From: Alphaproteobacteria bacterium | GTDB lineage: Bacteria; Pseudomonadota; Alphaproteobacteria; Micavibrionales; Micavibrionaceae | NCBI GenBank assembly: GCA_024275825.1 | Contig: JAJRYK010000023.1 | Span: forward strand, 57,195-121,194 | Direction of reading: 5' to 3' | Length of the DNA: 64,000 nt | Shown here: piece by piece, positions 1 to 7,443 of the stretch | Layout of the letters: each line of letters starts with the position of its first letter | Numbering within the stretch: the stretch's first letter is position 1 | Notes under the pieces: model-generated | The model's database searches: none | Told to the model about the DNA's origin: nothing | Seen by the model: only the letters and a program-made list of their open reading frames with translations | Program-made: the position numbers and the translations under genes

Positions 1-804
1 GCGCTGGGCTTTGTCTTTCAGCTCGTGATAATCGTCGCGTTGCCAGGGGAACATGCCGCGTTCGGGGTGGGGCATTATGGCTAGGATTCGGCCGGTTTTG
101 TCGGTTATGGCGGCGATGTCGGAGAGGGAGCCGTTGGGGTTATAGGGGAATTGCCCGTTCGCCAACACCATTTTTTTGTCATCCCGTTGTAAAACGGGAT
201 CGGGGTGGTTTATGTCTCCCCGGTCCCGGCTTTCATCGGGATGACATTTAACGTACTGAAGCGCGATCTGGCCGTTTTTCTTTAGTGATTTCAGGGTTTT
301 ATCATCCATCATGAAGCGGCCTTCGCCGTGGGCTACGGGGATGTGCATGGATTTGATGCCGGCAAGCCATGGGGAATTGGTTTTGCTATTGGCCTTTACA
401 TCAACCCACCGGCATTGATAGCGCGCGGTTAGATTGTGCGTGACGGCGATTTTGCGCACGCCGAACGCTTTGTCAGAGCCGGGGATCAGGCCGAGATTGG
501 CCATGATCTGGCAGCCATTACAAACGCCGAGCATCAGCATGTCGCGCTCAAGAAACGTCCGCAGATCATCCCAGAGTGAGAGCTTCATTTTCTGCGCAAA
601 CGCATTGCCGGAGCCGGTATCATCGCCGTATGAGAACCCGCCGGGAATGACGAGGGTTTGATAATCGTTCAGCTCTGCCGGGTTTTCGATTATATCGTTA
701 ATATGGCGAATCACGCCATCCATGCCGACATGGTTAAAGGCGTGAAGCGTTTCCTCTTCACAGTTTAATCCGTATCCGGCGAGTATCAGGGCTTTTGCTG
801 TCAT
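1..804 (-). CDS. purQ: Phosphoribosylformylglycinamidine synthase glutaminase subunit PurQ (3' end cut by window edge)
   Basis: This is the class I glutamine amidotransferase subunit of FGAM synthase. It releases ammonia from glutamine for the fourth step of de novo purine synthesis, together with PurL encoded just upstream on the same strand. The 268 visible residues include PGGFSYGDDTGSGNAFA (54-70), the nucleophile elbow GVCNGCQ with Cys95, and the terminal MPHPERGMFPW carrying the His and Glu of the triad. The start ATG is at 804-802. The frame is open to the window edge, so the C-terminus is missing. Residues about 186-211 are encoded by a palindromic repeat (178-245) read in frame, between the conserved QIALQYV and NGQFPYNPNGS segments. 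The repeat adds a segment that I do not expect in other PurQ proteins. The assignment is secure from the family motifs. Confidence 0.93.
   Translation of the reverse strand, partial: MTAKALILAGYGLNCEEETLHAFNHVGMDGVIRHINDIIENPAELNDYQTLVIPGGFSYGDDTGSGNAFAQKMKLSLWDDLRTFLERDMLMLGVCNGCQIMANLGLIPGSDKAFGVRKIAVTHNLTARYQCRWVDVKANSKTNSPWLAGIKSMHIPVAHGEGRFMMDDKTLKSLKKNGQIALQYVKCHPDESRDRGDINHPDPVLQRDDKKMVLANGQFPYNPNGSLSDIAAITDKTGRILAIMPHPERGMFPWQRDDYHELKDKAQR
178..245. repeat. Palindromic element inserted in frame in purQ
   Basis: The outer arms are GTCATCCCG (178-186) and its exact complement CGGGATGAC (237-245). Further internal inverted sequence (CCCGTTGTAAAACGGG) forms a small hairpin inside the left half. 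The element lies wholly within purQ and contributes about 23 codons without a stop or frame change. Similar GTCAT-CCCG ends occur at 3994-4019 in purL. Confidence 0.8.
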
Positions 805-841
805 AATTTACCGTTTTTATTTTTGAAGCACGAAGGTTTTT

Positions 842-936
842 TTCACCACAAAGGCTCAAAGGACACAAAGGTTCTCAAAGAAAAAGAATTTAAAAACCTT
901 TGTGATTCTTTGTGTCCTTTGAGCCTTTGTGGTGAA
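842..936. repeat. Long perfect inverted repeat between purL and purQ
   Basis: A 29-bp arm at 842-870 is repeated as an exact inverse complement at 908-936, with a 37-bp spacer that contains a second inner pair (ACAAAGGTT / AACCTTTGT). The arm core reads CAAAGGCTCAAAGGACACAA. It lies in the 138-bp gap between purL and purQ, so the transcript could fold into a very stable stem between the two cistrons. It resembles the ACTAAG-type repeats at 8869-8917 and 27701-27848 in its purine-rich short-period arms. Confidence 0.85.
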
Positions 937-942
937 ATCATT

Positions 943-3900
943 TTAATAGTCTCTCAATGGCGCTTTGTAGGCCTCTTCTAATGCTTTAAGTTTTACGTCG
1001 AGTGTATTGTTAATTATCAGTTTATCCTCTTCCGTAACCGTACCAATGCGGTAATAGCTGCCGAAGCTTTCCAGGCTTTGTTCGAAGGGCTCTTTGTGGG
1101 CTGGGGCGACGGTAACGAGGATGCGGCCGTTGCTTTCGGAGAAGAGGAGTTTGTCGGCGCGCAGGTCGCTGTTCAAACACTCCAGATCAATCTCCATCCC
1201 CATTTGCCCGGCAATGGCTTTTTTCGCTAGCGCAACGCCTAGCCCGCCAAAGCCAACGCCGATGGCCGAAGCGATGTAGCGCTCTCTCGCGATTTTGCTA
1301 TAGAGCGCGTAAAGCTGCGCATTCTTTTCGCCGTCGACTTGTGGAACGTTTTGCCCCAAATGTCCGTGATGATCGTAATATTCGCTGCCGCCCAGCTCGT
1401 CCCTGGTTTCGCCCAGAAGATAGATGAAATCGCCGGCCGCCTTGGGCGCGGGCGATATCGATTGCTCCACATTCGGGATAACGCCGATGGAGGATATGAG
1501 AAGGGTGGGCGGGGCGGAGATTTTCACCGGCTGCCCGTCTGCATCAAAGCCTTTAAAGTCGTTGAACATGCTGTCCTTGCCAGAGATAAAGGGCGCTTTA
1601 TAAAGCACGGCAAGCTCATAAATAGCCTCGGCTGCGCGTTTTAGCTGATAAAGACGCTCCGGCTCATCCGAGGAGCACCAACAGAAATTATCCAGCAGGG
1701 CGAGGTGGTTGTAATCCACCCCTGCCGCCACCGCGTTGCGCACCGCCATATCCAGCGCGCTTGCCGCCATGTGGTAGCAATCAATATCGCCATAGCGCGG
1801 GGCAAGGCCTTGAGACAGCACAACGCCCTTGGGCGAGGTGAGCAGCGGGCGGGAAATGCTGGTCTCGCCATAGAGCCGCCCCGGCCCCTGAATAGGGCCA
1901 AGAACGGCGGAGCCTTGCACATTATGGTCGTATTGGGTTGCAATAAATTCCTTGGAGCAGATATTGAGGCGGGAAAGCATTTGCAGGAGCATAGTATCTA
2001 GAAAGCTGTCTTCCCCGCGAAAGCGGGGACCTTTCTTCAGTGCACTCAGGTCCCCGCTTTCGCGGGGAACGCACAATATATCAGGCTCCGGCTCACCGCC
2101 CTTAATGGGTACAGTTTTCAGCGGCGTTTCGGGCAATCCGTCATGCAGGAAATCCATCTCCATATCCATGATGGTTTGGCCGTTATAGGTAATGTGCGAG
2201 CGGCCTGTGTCGGTGTAGGTGCCGATCACTGTGGCTTCAACGCCGCGCCGTGCCATAAGCTCTATTATTTTATCGGTATTTTTCGGCGGTACGGAGAGCG
2301 TCATGCGCTCCTGACTTTCGGAAATCCAGATTTCCCACGGCGCCATGCCGGGGTATTTCAGCGGCACTTTTTCCAGCTCCAGATGAAAGCCGCCAGACTG
2401 TTCTGCCATTTCGCCAACTGAAGATGACAGGCCGCCTGCGCCGTTATCGGTGATGGCGCTATACCAGCTATCGCCATTGGAATCGGACTTGCCGCGTAGC
2501 TCTTTGATAATCGCATCGCTGAATTTCTTTTGCGTGATCGGGTCGCCGATTTGTACGGCGGTGGCGGGGGAGCCTTCATCAAGCGCGACAGAGCTAAACG
2601 TCGCGCCGTGAATGCCATCGCGGCCAACGCGCCCGCCAATCATCATGATTTTATCGCCGGGGTTGGCGCATTTCTCATGGCTGAGCTTGTCATTAATCAT
2701 GCGCGGCATCAGGCCGATTGTGCCGACAAAGACTAGTGGCTTGCCGACATAGCGATCATCGAAATAGGCAAAGCCCTGCGGCGTTGGGATGCCGGATTGA
2801 TTGCCGCCTGCCTCAACGCCAGCTACCACGCCGTTCATGATGGTTTCCGGGGAAAGGATGGGCGTTGTGAGATTTTTATCGCGGTAATACTCGAATCTGG
2901 GGACAGTTACTTTTTCAATGTCGCTATGCTGGTTATTTTCAGAGTCTTTGCCCTGAAAAAGTAACTGTCCCCGGCTTGCAGGGACAGGCGCGAGGCAATA
3001 GCCATAGCGGTTTATCACAGGTTTTGCGCCCATGCCAAAGCCCATGCAATCGCGATTTACGCCGACGATGCCGGTGATCGAACCGCCGAACGGATCGAGC
3101 GCAGAAGGGGAGTTGTGAGTCTCTACCTTGTCGGTAATCAGCCAGTCTTCGTCAAACACAATCCCGCCTGCATTATCGGAAAAGACAGAGAGGCAGAAAT
3201 CCCCGTCAATTTCATCATTCCATCCATTTTTGCTTTCTCCACCCTTGCTTTCCCCGTGCAAACGGGGATCTTCCGCTGGTGAGGAAACAGGTCCCCGTTT
3301 GCACGGGGAAAGCAGCCTGGCTTGACGCGCCGCACGAATGTCCTGCGTGGCGCGCTTGATGTAATGCTTGTAAATCCCGTCCTTGATCTCATCAATGGAG
3401 GAGGCGAAAATGGTGTGTTTGCAATGCTCCGACCATGTTTGCGCGATGGTTTCCAGCTCAATATCCTTTGGCGCGCGGCCTTCGGTTTTAGCAAAATATT
3501 CTTGAACAGCTTTCATATAGAGCAGGGACATGCCCAGCGGCCCGCGGCGAGAGCCATCGGCATTTGCGATTCCCTTATCGCCAATTTCGATCAGTGCCTC
3601 GTCAGAGATGTTTAGATCAACATCATCCGCCGCCGTTGTGCCTTCATGTTCTAGCGTGACGTTTGGCACAATAACGTCCATGCCGCCATCGGCCTCGAAT
3701 TCATCGCGGGTTTTGATCGAAGCGCGCTGGATCAGGCTGTTTGATAGCTGCGCCGCCAGTAATTCGATATCGCTGCGCTCTAAATCTCCCGTGATCAGAT
3801 AGAGGCGGGAGGAATAAACTTTATTGCTTTCCCCGCGAAAGCGGGGATCTTCTTGCGGCTTCAGGCTTCCGTTCTCACGAGGAAAGCAGGAAGAGGAGAG

Positions 3901-4212
3901 TTCGAGAAGTTCCTCCACCGTATGTCCTATATTATCCGTCACGCCGGGTAAGAAGCCAATTTCCAGCGCCCAATCGAATTTTAAATCTATGGTGTCATTC
4001 CCGCTTTCGCAGGGATGACGTATGAATGAAGACTGCGTCACCGGGTTGGTCACACTGCCGATTAAAACCGGGTCCATAATGGCCGCATTATCAGATGTAT
4101 AAACATCCACAACCCGCACGCTGGCGGGCTTATCCAGCGCGCTAAGCGCCCCCTCAATAATTTTCGCCCGACCATCGTCTTCGTGGGCTAGGATTTCTAT
4201 TCTGTATGACAT
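943..4212 (-). CDS. purL: Phosphoribosylformylglycinamidine synthase, PurS-like domain fused to PurL
   Basis: This is the synthetase subunit of FGAM synthase, which converts FGAR, ATP and glutamine-derived ammonia to FGAM in the cytoplasm. The protein has 1089 residues. Residues 1 to about 230 are a PurS-like N-terminal region (DWALEIGFLPGVTDNIGHT; SRLYLITGDLE), followed by the two AIRS-type halves. Conserved PurL blocks include WSEHCKHTIF, KVETHNSPSALDPFGGSITG, GGNQSGIPTPQGF and FISGKDSMFND. PurL without a PurS part is usually near 740 residues; the fused form is near 1000. The excess here is explained by five in-frame palindromic insertions at about residues 65-73, 109-129, 300-322, 414-438 and 715-734, each falling between conserved blocks. 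The start ATG is at 4212-4210. The gene precedes purQ, separated by a 138-bp gap holding a long inverted repeat. Confidence 0.95.
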   Translation of the reverse strand: MSYRIEILAHEDDGRAKIIEGALSALDKPASVRVVDVYTSDNAAIMDPVLIGSVTNPVTQSSFIRHPCESGNDTIDLKFDWALEIGFLPGVTDNIGHTVEELLELSSSCFPRENGSLKPQEDPRFRGESNKVYSSRLYLITGDLERSDIELLAAQLSNSLIQRASIKTRDEFEADGGMDVIVPNVTLEHEGTTAADDVDLNISDEALIEIGDKGIANADGSRRGPLGMSLLYMKAVQEYFAKTEGRAPKDIELETIAQTWSEHCKHTIFASSIDEIKDGIYKHYIKRATQDIRAARQARLLSPCKRGPVSSPAEDPRLHGESKGGESKNGWNDEIDGDFCLSVFSDNAGGIVFDEDWLITDKVETHNSPSALDPFGGSITGIVGVNRDCMGFGMGAKPVINRYGYCLAPVPASRGQLLFQGKDSENNQHSDIEKVTVPRFEYYRDKNLTTPILSPETIMNGVVAGVEAGGNQSGIPTPQGFAYFDDRYVGKPLVFVGTIGLMPRMINDKLSHEKCANPGDKIMMIGGRVGRDGIHGATFSSVALDEGSPATAVQIGDPITQKKFSDAIIKELRGKSDSNGDSWYSAITDNGAGGLSSSVGEMAEQSGGFHLELEKVPLKYPGMAPWEIWISESQERMTLSVPPKNTDKIIELMARRGVEATVIGTYTDTGRSHITYNGQTIMDMEMDFLHDGLPETPLKTVPIKGGEPEPDILCVPRESGDLSALKKGPRFRGEDSFLDTMLLQMLSRLNICSKEFIATQYDHNVQGSAVLGPIQGPGRLYGETSISRPLLTSPKGVVLSQGLAPRYGDIDCYHMAASALDMAVRNAVAAGVDYNHLALLDNFCWCSSDEPERLYQLKRAAEAIYELAVLYKAPFISGKDSMFNDFKGFDADGQPVKISAPPTLLISSIGVIPNVEQSISPAPKAAGDFIYLLGETRDELGGSEYYDHHGHLGQNVPQVDGEKNAQLYALYSKIARERYIASAIGVGFGGLGVALAKKAIAGQMGMEIDLECLNSDLRADKLLFSESNGRILVTVAPAHKEPFEQSLESFGSYYRIGTVTEEDKLIINNTLDVKLKALEEAYKAPLRDY
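2011..2069. repeat. Palindromic element in purL (copy near residue 725)
   Basis: A perfect 20-bp inverted repeat (2011-2030 and 2050-2069) surrounds a 19-bp spacer. The arm is TTCCCCGCGAAAGCGGGGAC, which is itself a hairpin. On the coding strand it translates in frame as VPRESGDL...KGPRFRGEDS, matching the peptides made by the copies at 3247-3313 and 3826-3887. The arms are still perfect, suggesting recent insertion or ongoing conversion. Confidence 0.9.
2899..2972. repeat. Second-family palindrome in purL (GGGGACAG...CTGTCCCC type)
   Basis: A perfect 19-bp inverted repeat (2899-2917 and 2954-2972) has a 36-bp spacer. The arm is GGGGACAGTTACTTTTTCA. This differs in sequence from the CCCGC-type elements in the same gene. 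Repeats with GGGGACAG/CTGTCCCC ends are common as REP-like elements in proteobacteria; I infer a similar origin here. It encodes about 25 residues (about 414-438) in frame, between RYGYCLAPV and the block leading to GGNQSGIPTPQG. Confidence 0.85.
3247..3313. repeat. Palindromic element in purL (copy near residue 311)
   Basis: A perfect 22-bp inverted repeat (3247-3268 and 3292-3313) surrounds a 23-bp spacer. The arm begins GCTTTCCCCGTGCAAACGGG. The coding strand yields LSPCKRGP...AEDPRLHGES in frame. The copy carries GTGCAAAC in the arm centre where the others have GCGAAAGC. Both arms changed together, so the change was either present when the element inserted or kept by arm-to-arm conversion. 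Confidence 0.9.
3826..3887. repeat. Partly decayed palindromic element in purL (copy near residue 119)
   Basis: The left arm at 3826-3847 begins GCTTTCCCCGCGAAAGCGGG. The right arm at 3866-3887 matches its complement at about 15 of 22 positions, so one arm has decayed. The encoded peptide CFPRENGSL...EDPRFRGES keeps the same reading frame and the same closing DPRxxGES as the other copies. Confidence 0.8.
3994..4019. repeat. Short half-element hairpin in purL (near residue 69)
   Basis: GTCATTCCC (3994-4002) and GGGATGAC (4012-4019) flank a central CGCTTTCG-type core, forming a hairpin of about 26 bp. It looks like one half of the longer elements and encodes RHPCESGND in frame, inserted just before the conserved DWALEIGFLPGVTDNIG segment of the PurS-like region. 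Confidence 0.65.
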
Positions 4213-4292
4213 AATTTTCTTGACAGCTCACCTGTAATTGTCTAGAAACAGCGTTATACGAAATTTATTGAGTAATGCAAAGGAGTATTGGG

Positions 4293-4778
4293 ATGAAAGA
4301 AATTTTTAAGTTATCAGTTACAGGTGTGCCAGAGGGCATTAAGCTTTTTATACTAAAAAAACACCCGATTGGTGTCACGGAAGATGTGGTTTATCGACAA
4401 GAACAGGGTACTGATTACGGCTCTAGTTCATGTGTTAAAGAATCTACGGGGCAAAAATATGTTCGAAATTATGTTTCGACAAAGAAGGGGTTAAAATTTT
4501 CTATCGACAATCTACCATTTGACCCTACGAAGGGAAAGAATGATCCTAATTTAAGAATGCCAATGACATTTAAGGTCGATAGGTACCCAGGGCTTCGTGA
4601 TTACTTTAAGGTCGATGAAAATTGCTTAGCTTTTTTTTCTAAGCAAGCTTTAACAGCCTACCTAAAGGAAGGAGTCAATATGAAAATGGAAAAAGTTCAA
4701 GATGCAGAGAATTGCGCTGCAGAAGAGACAGCACCTTTTCGAAAATTATTGGTAACTCTTGAATCAGCCCCTGCATAA
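4293..4778 (+). CDS. Hypothetical protein (AT-rich, possibly acquired)
   Basis: I do not recognise this 161-residue protein. It has no signal peptide or membrane segment. The sequence is soluble and basic at the N-terminus (MKEIFKLSVTGVPEGIKLFI) with a short acidic, glutamate-rich C-terminal part. The start at 4293 is chosen over an in-frame ATG at 4275 because AAAGGAG at 4278-4284 sits at the right distance. The codons are markedly richer in A and T (AAT, TTA, AGT, AAA) than those of purL and nuoG on either side. It is the first plus-strand gene after the divergent gap with purL and lies where nuoF would stand in an intact nuo operon. Function unknown. Confidence 0.7.
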   Translation: MKEIFKLSVTGVPEGIKLFILKKHPIGVTEDVVYRQEQGTDYGSSSCVKESTGQKYVRNYVSTKKGLKFSIDNLPFDPTKGKNDPNLRMPMTFKVDRYPGLRDYFKVDENCLAFFSKQALTAYLKEGVNMKMEKVQDAENCAAEETAPFRKLLVTLESAPA

Positions 4779-4826
4779 ATTCCCTTTCCCTCTGTACTCT
4801 CTGCATTACGTAGTTTAAACTTTTAT

Positions 4827-4898
4827 CTGCTTTCCCTGCGCAGGTGGGGTTCTCGTTATATTCAGATCAACAGGTCCCTGCTTTCGCAGGGAATGCAG
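4827..4898. repeat. Palindromic element abutting the nuoG start
   Basis: CTGCTTTCCCTGCG (4827-4840) and CGCAGGGAATGCAG (4885-4898) are inverse complements at 13 of 14 positions. Internal sequence (GCAGGTGGGGTTCTCG ... AACAGGTCCCTGCTTT) matches the purL elements, so this is an intergenic copy of the same family. Its right end supplies the GCAGG that sits about 8 nt before the nuoG ATG at 4907, so folding could mask the ribosome binding site. Confidence 0.75.
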
Positions 4899-4906
4899 GT
4901 TTATAA

Positions 4907-6976
4907 ATGCCTAAACTAACAATCAACGACATGGAAATTGAGGTCGAGCAGGGGACGAGTATCCTTCAGGCGGCGCAGGCGCTGGGGATTGAGGTGCCGC
5001 ATTTTTGTTATCATGATCGGCTGACTGTGCCGGCGAATTGCCGCATGTGTCTGGTGGAGGTTGAGGGCGGCCCGCCCAAGCCCGCGGCGAGCTGCGCTAT
5101 GGCTTGCGGTGAGGGGATGGTTGTTCGCACCGATTCGGAAATGGTGACAGATGCGCGCAAGGGCGTGATGGAAATGATGTTGATCAATCACCCGCTGGAT
5201 TGCCCGGTTTGCGACCAGGGCGGTGAGTGTGATTTGCAGGATCAGGCCGTGGGCTATGGCTTTGACCGTTCGCGCTTTGCCGAGAATAAACGCGCTGTGC
5301 CAGATAAAGAGCTGGGGCCGCTGATTAAAACGGTGATGAGCCGCTGCATCAATTGCACGCGCTGCATAAGATTTGCCGAAGAAATTGCCGGAACGCCCGT
5401 GCTGGGCCAAATGAACAGGGGCGAAGATTCGGAAGTCGGCACATTCATTGGAGAAATTTTGCGCACTGAGCTATCGGGAAATTTGGTTGATATTTGCCCG
5501 GTTGGCGCGCTGACCTCCAAACCCTATGCGTTTAAGGCGCGGAGTTGGGAGTTGAAGAAAACCCAGAGCATTGATGTGCATGACGCTTTGGGCGCAAATA
5601 TTCGCATTGATGTGCGCGGGCGTGAGGTGATGCGAATCCTGCCGCGTTTGCATGAGGATATCAACGAAGAATGGATTGATGATCGTACGCGTTTTTCTTG
5701 TGACGGGCTGAATAAGGCGCGCCTTGATCGCCCCTATATCCGGGATGAGGATAGCGGGAAGCTGGTGGAAGCCAGCTGGGATGAGGCGTTTGCGTTTATT
5801 GCGGGCAAATTGAAGGGCGTTAAGGGCGCGGAGATGGCCGCGCTGGTTGGTGATCTGGCTGCCGTAGAGGACATTGTCGCGCTGAAGGATTTGATGGGCG
5901 CTTATGGTTCGCCGAATATGGATTGCCGTACGGATGGCGCGGTGTTTAGCGCAGCAAGCCGTGCGGATTATTTGTTTAATTCAACCATCGCGGGGATTGA
6001 TGAGGCGGATGCGATTTTGCTGATCGGCACCAACCCGCGTTATGAGGCTGCCGTGCTGAATGCGCGCATCCGCAAGGCTCATTTCGAGCGTGATGTATCG
6101 ATTGGCTTGGTGGGGGAGCGCTGCGATCTGACCTATCCTTATCATTATGTCGGGCCGGGGATGGCTGATGTGGAAAAGATGGTGAAGGATTATAAGGGTA
6201 AGATGAAGGCCAAGCGCCCGGTGTGGATCATCGGCTCCGGCGTGTTTGCCCGCCCCGATGGTGCGGCGATTCACAAGGCATTGTATGAGGCCGCGAAAGA
6301 ACTCGGCGTAATTACAAAGGATTGGAACGGTTTCAACATTCTCCACCGCGCAGCCAGCAGGGTTGGCGCTTTGGATGTTGGATTTGTGCCGCAGGGTAAA
6401 GGCGGGCGCGGTTTTGCTTCTATCCTTGAGGGCACAAAAGATGGCTCGATCAAGGCGCTTTATATGCTGGGCGCGGATGAATTTGATGCGCGTGCCGAGA
6501 TTGGCTGGAAATGCTTTGTGATTTATCAGGGGCATCATGGTGATTACGGTGCGGCGCGTGCCGATGTGGTTCTGCCCGGCGCGGCCTATACGGAGAAGGA
6601 CGGCATCTACGTCAATACCGAAGGCCGCCCGCAGCAGGGCAAGCGCGCATCCTTCCCGCCCGGTGATGCGAAGGAGGATTGGGCAATCCTGCGCGCGTTG
6701 TCGGAGGCGCTGGGCAAGACTTTGCCCTATGATACGCCTGTGCAATTACGCACGCGCATTGTCGAAGAATGGCCTCATTTGGGCGAGTTTGACCTGATCC
6801 AGCCGGCGAAATCTGTTGCTGTTAAGGGGGCGGGTAAAGTTCTGAAAGCCGCCTTCAAAAATCCGGTAAAGAGCTTCTACCTGACAAACGCAATTTGCCG
6901 TGCGTCGGATACGATGAGTAAGTGTACCGACGCATTTAAAGGGGTCGATGAAAAAATGTTGGAGGCTGCTGAATGA
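4907..6976 (+). CDS. nuoG: NADH-quinone oxidoreductase subunit G
   Basis: NuoG is the large iron-sulfur subunit of the peripheral arm of complex I, passing electrons from the NADH dehydrogenase module towards quinone. The 689-residue protein shows a 2Fe-2S ferredoxin domain (Cys34, 45, 48, 63), the His/Cys cluster site (His95, Cys99, 102, 108), a 4Fe-4S site (Cys147, 150, 153 and the later DICPVGAL), then a molybdopterin-oxidoreductase-like domain. The length is normal for alphaproteobacteria. In most relatives nuoA to nuoF lie directly upstream; here they are absent and purL points away. The stop overlaps the next gene by 4 bp (ATGA), so the two are translationally coupled. Confidence 0.97.
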   Translation: MPKLTINDMEIEVEQGTSILQAAQALGIEVPHFCYHDRLTVPANCRMCLVEVEGGPPKPAASCAMACGEGMVVRTDSEMVTDARKGVMEMMLINHPLDCPVCDQGGECDLQDQAVGYGFDRSRFAENKRAVPDKELGPLIKTVMSRCINCTRCIRFAEEIAGTPVLGQMNRGEDSEVGTFIGEILRTELSGNLVDICPVGALTSKPYAFKARSWELKKTQSIDVHDALGANIRIDVRGREVMRILPRLHEDINEEWIDDRTRFSCDGLNKARLDRPYIRDEDSGKLVEASWDEAFAFIAGKLKGVKGAEMAALVGDLAAVEDIVALKDLMGAYGSPNMDCRTDGAVFSAASRADYLFNSTIAGIDEADAILLIGTNPRYEAAVLNARIRKAHFERDVSIGLVGERCDLTYPYHYVGPGMADVEKMVKDYKGKMKAKRPVWIIGSGVFARPDGAAIHKALYEAAKELGVITKDWNGFNILHRAASRVGALDVGFVPQGKGGRGFASILEGTKDGSIKALYMLGADEFDARAEIGWKCFVIYQGHHGDYGAARADVVLPGAAYTEKDGIYVNTEGRPQQGKRASFPPGDAKEDWAILRALSEALGKTLPYDTPVQLRTRIVEEWPHLGEFDLIQPAKSVAVKGAGKVLKAAFKNPVKSFYLTNAICRASDTMSKCTDAFKGVDEKMLEAAE

Positions 6977-7443
6977 GTTTCGATGAAGAGTATGTTGGAT
7001 TGAGGCAACACGCAATAGAAGTTAAGCCTGAGCATATTGGTTTTAACCCAGAAACAGAGGGCTGGAAGGTTTATGGGGTAGTCATGGAAACTAATTATAA
7101 TGGAGATATAGTGACTTTTATTAGTTTAGCTGATGGAAGTACAAGCATATATTTTAGTAGCGGCGGCGGCATTATTGGGTTAGGTGAGGATGAATTTACT
7201 CATATGCTTTCAGAGCGCCTTCTTGGTGTAGCGAATAGGGAATATAAAAAAATCACCCCTTCTGATGGTATCTCTTATCCAGAAGTCGGAAACACAGCAA
7301 TTAGTCTCATGACAGCTAGTGGTGTTTTGTCAGTTGAAGATAAAGAAGAAGAGTTTGGAGAAGGGCGCCATAGTTTTTCTAATGTTTTTCATTGTTGTCA
7401 TGACATAATTTCACATGCGCGAGAGTTAGAAGAAGATGAATAA
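6973..7443 (+). CDS. Hypothetical protein inside the nuo cluster
   Basis: This protein has 156 residues, no signal peptide and no membrane segment. Visible features are WKVYGVVMETNYNGDIVTF, then SIYFSSGGGIIGLG, and a C-terminal GRHSFSNVFHCCHDIISHAR. I have seen similar uncharacterised bacterial proteins with the VYGVVM...STGGGxIG pattern but cannot name a function. The base composition is distinctly AT-rich compared with nuoG and the following gene. It overlaps nuoG by 4 bp and the next gene by 8 bp, so it is fully embedded in the operon despite looking imported. It is not a known complex I subunit. Confidence 0.75.
   Translation: MSFDEEYVGLRQHAIEVKPEHIGFNPETEGWKVYGVVMETNYNGDIVTFISLADGSTSIYFSSGGGIIGLGEDEFTHMLSERLLGVANREYKKITPSDGISYPEVGNTAISLMTASGVLSVEDKEEEFGEGRHSFSNVFHCCHDIISHARELEEDE

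Noticed and set aside
178..4019. purQ and purL as pseudogenes disrupted by repeats
   Set aside because: All insertions keep the frame, no stop is introduced, and all catalytic motifs remain, so the genes look functional.
5981..6745. Long minus-strand open frame opposite nuoG (254 codons)
   Set aside because: It lies wholly antisense to a clear gene. The Arg/His-rich composition is typical of a shadow frame, and it has no ribosome site or recognisable motif.
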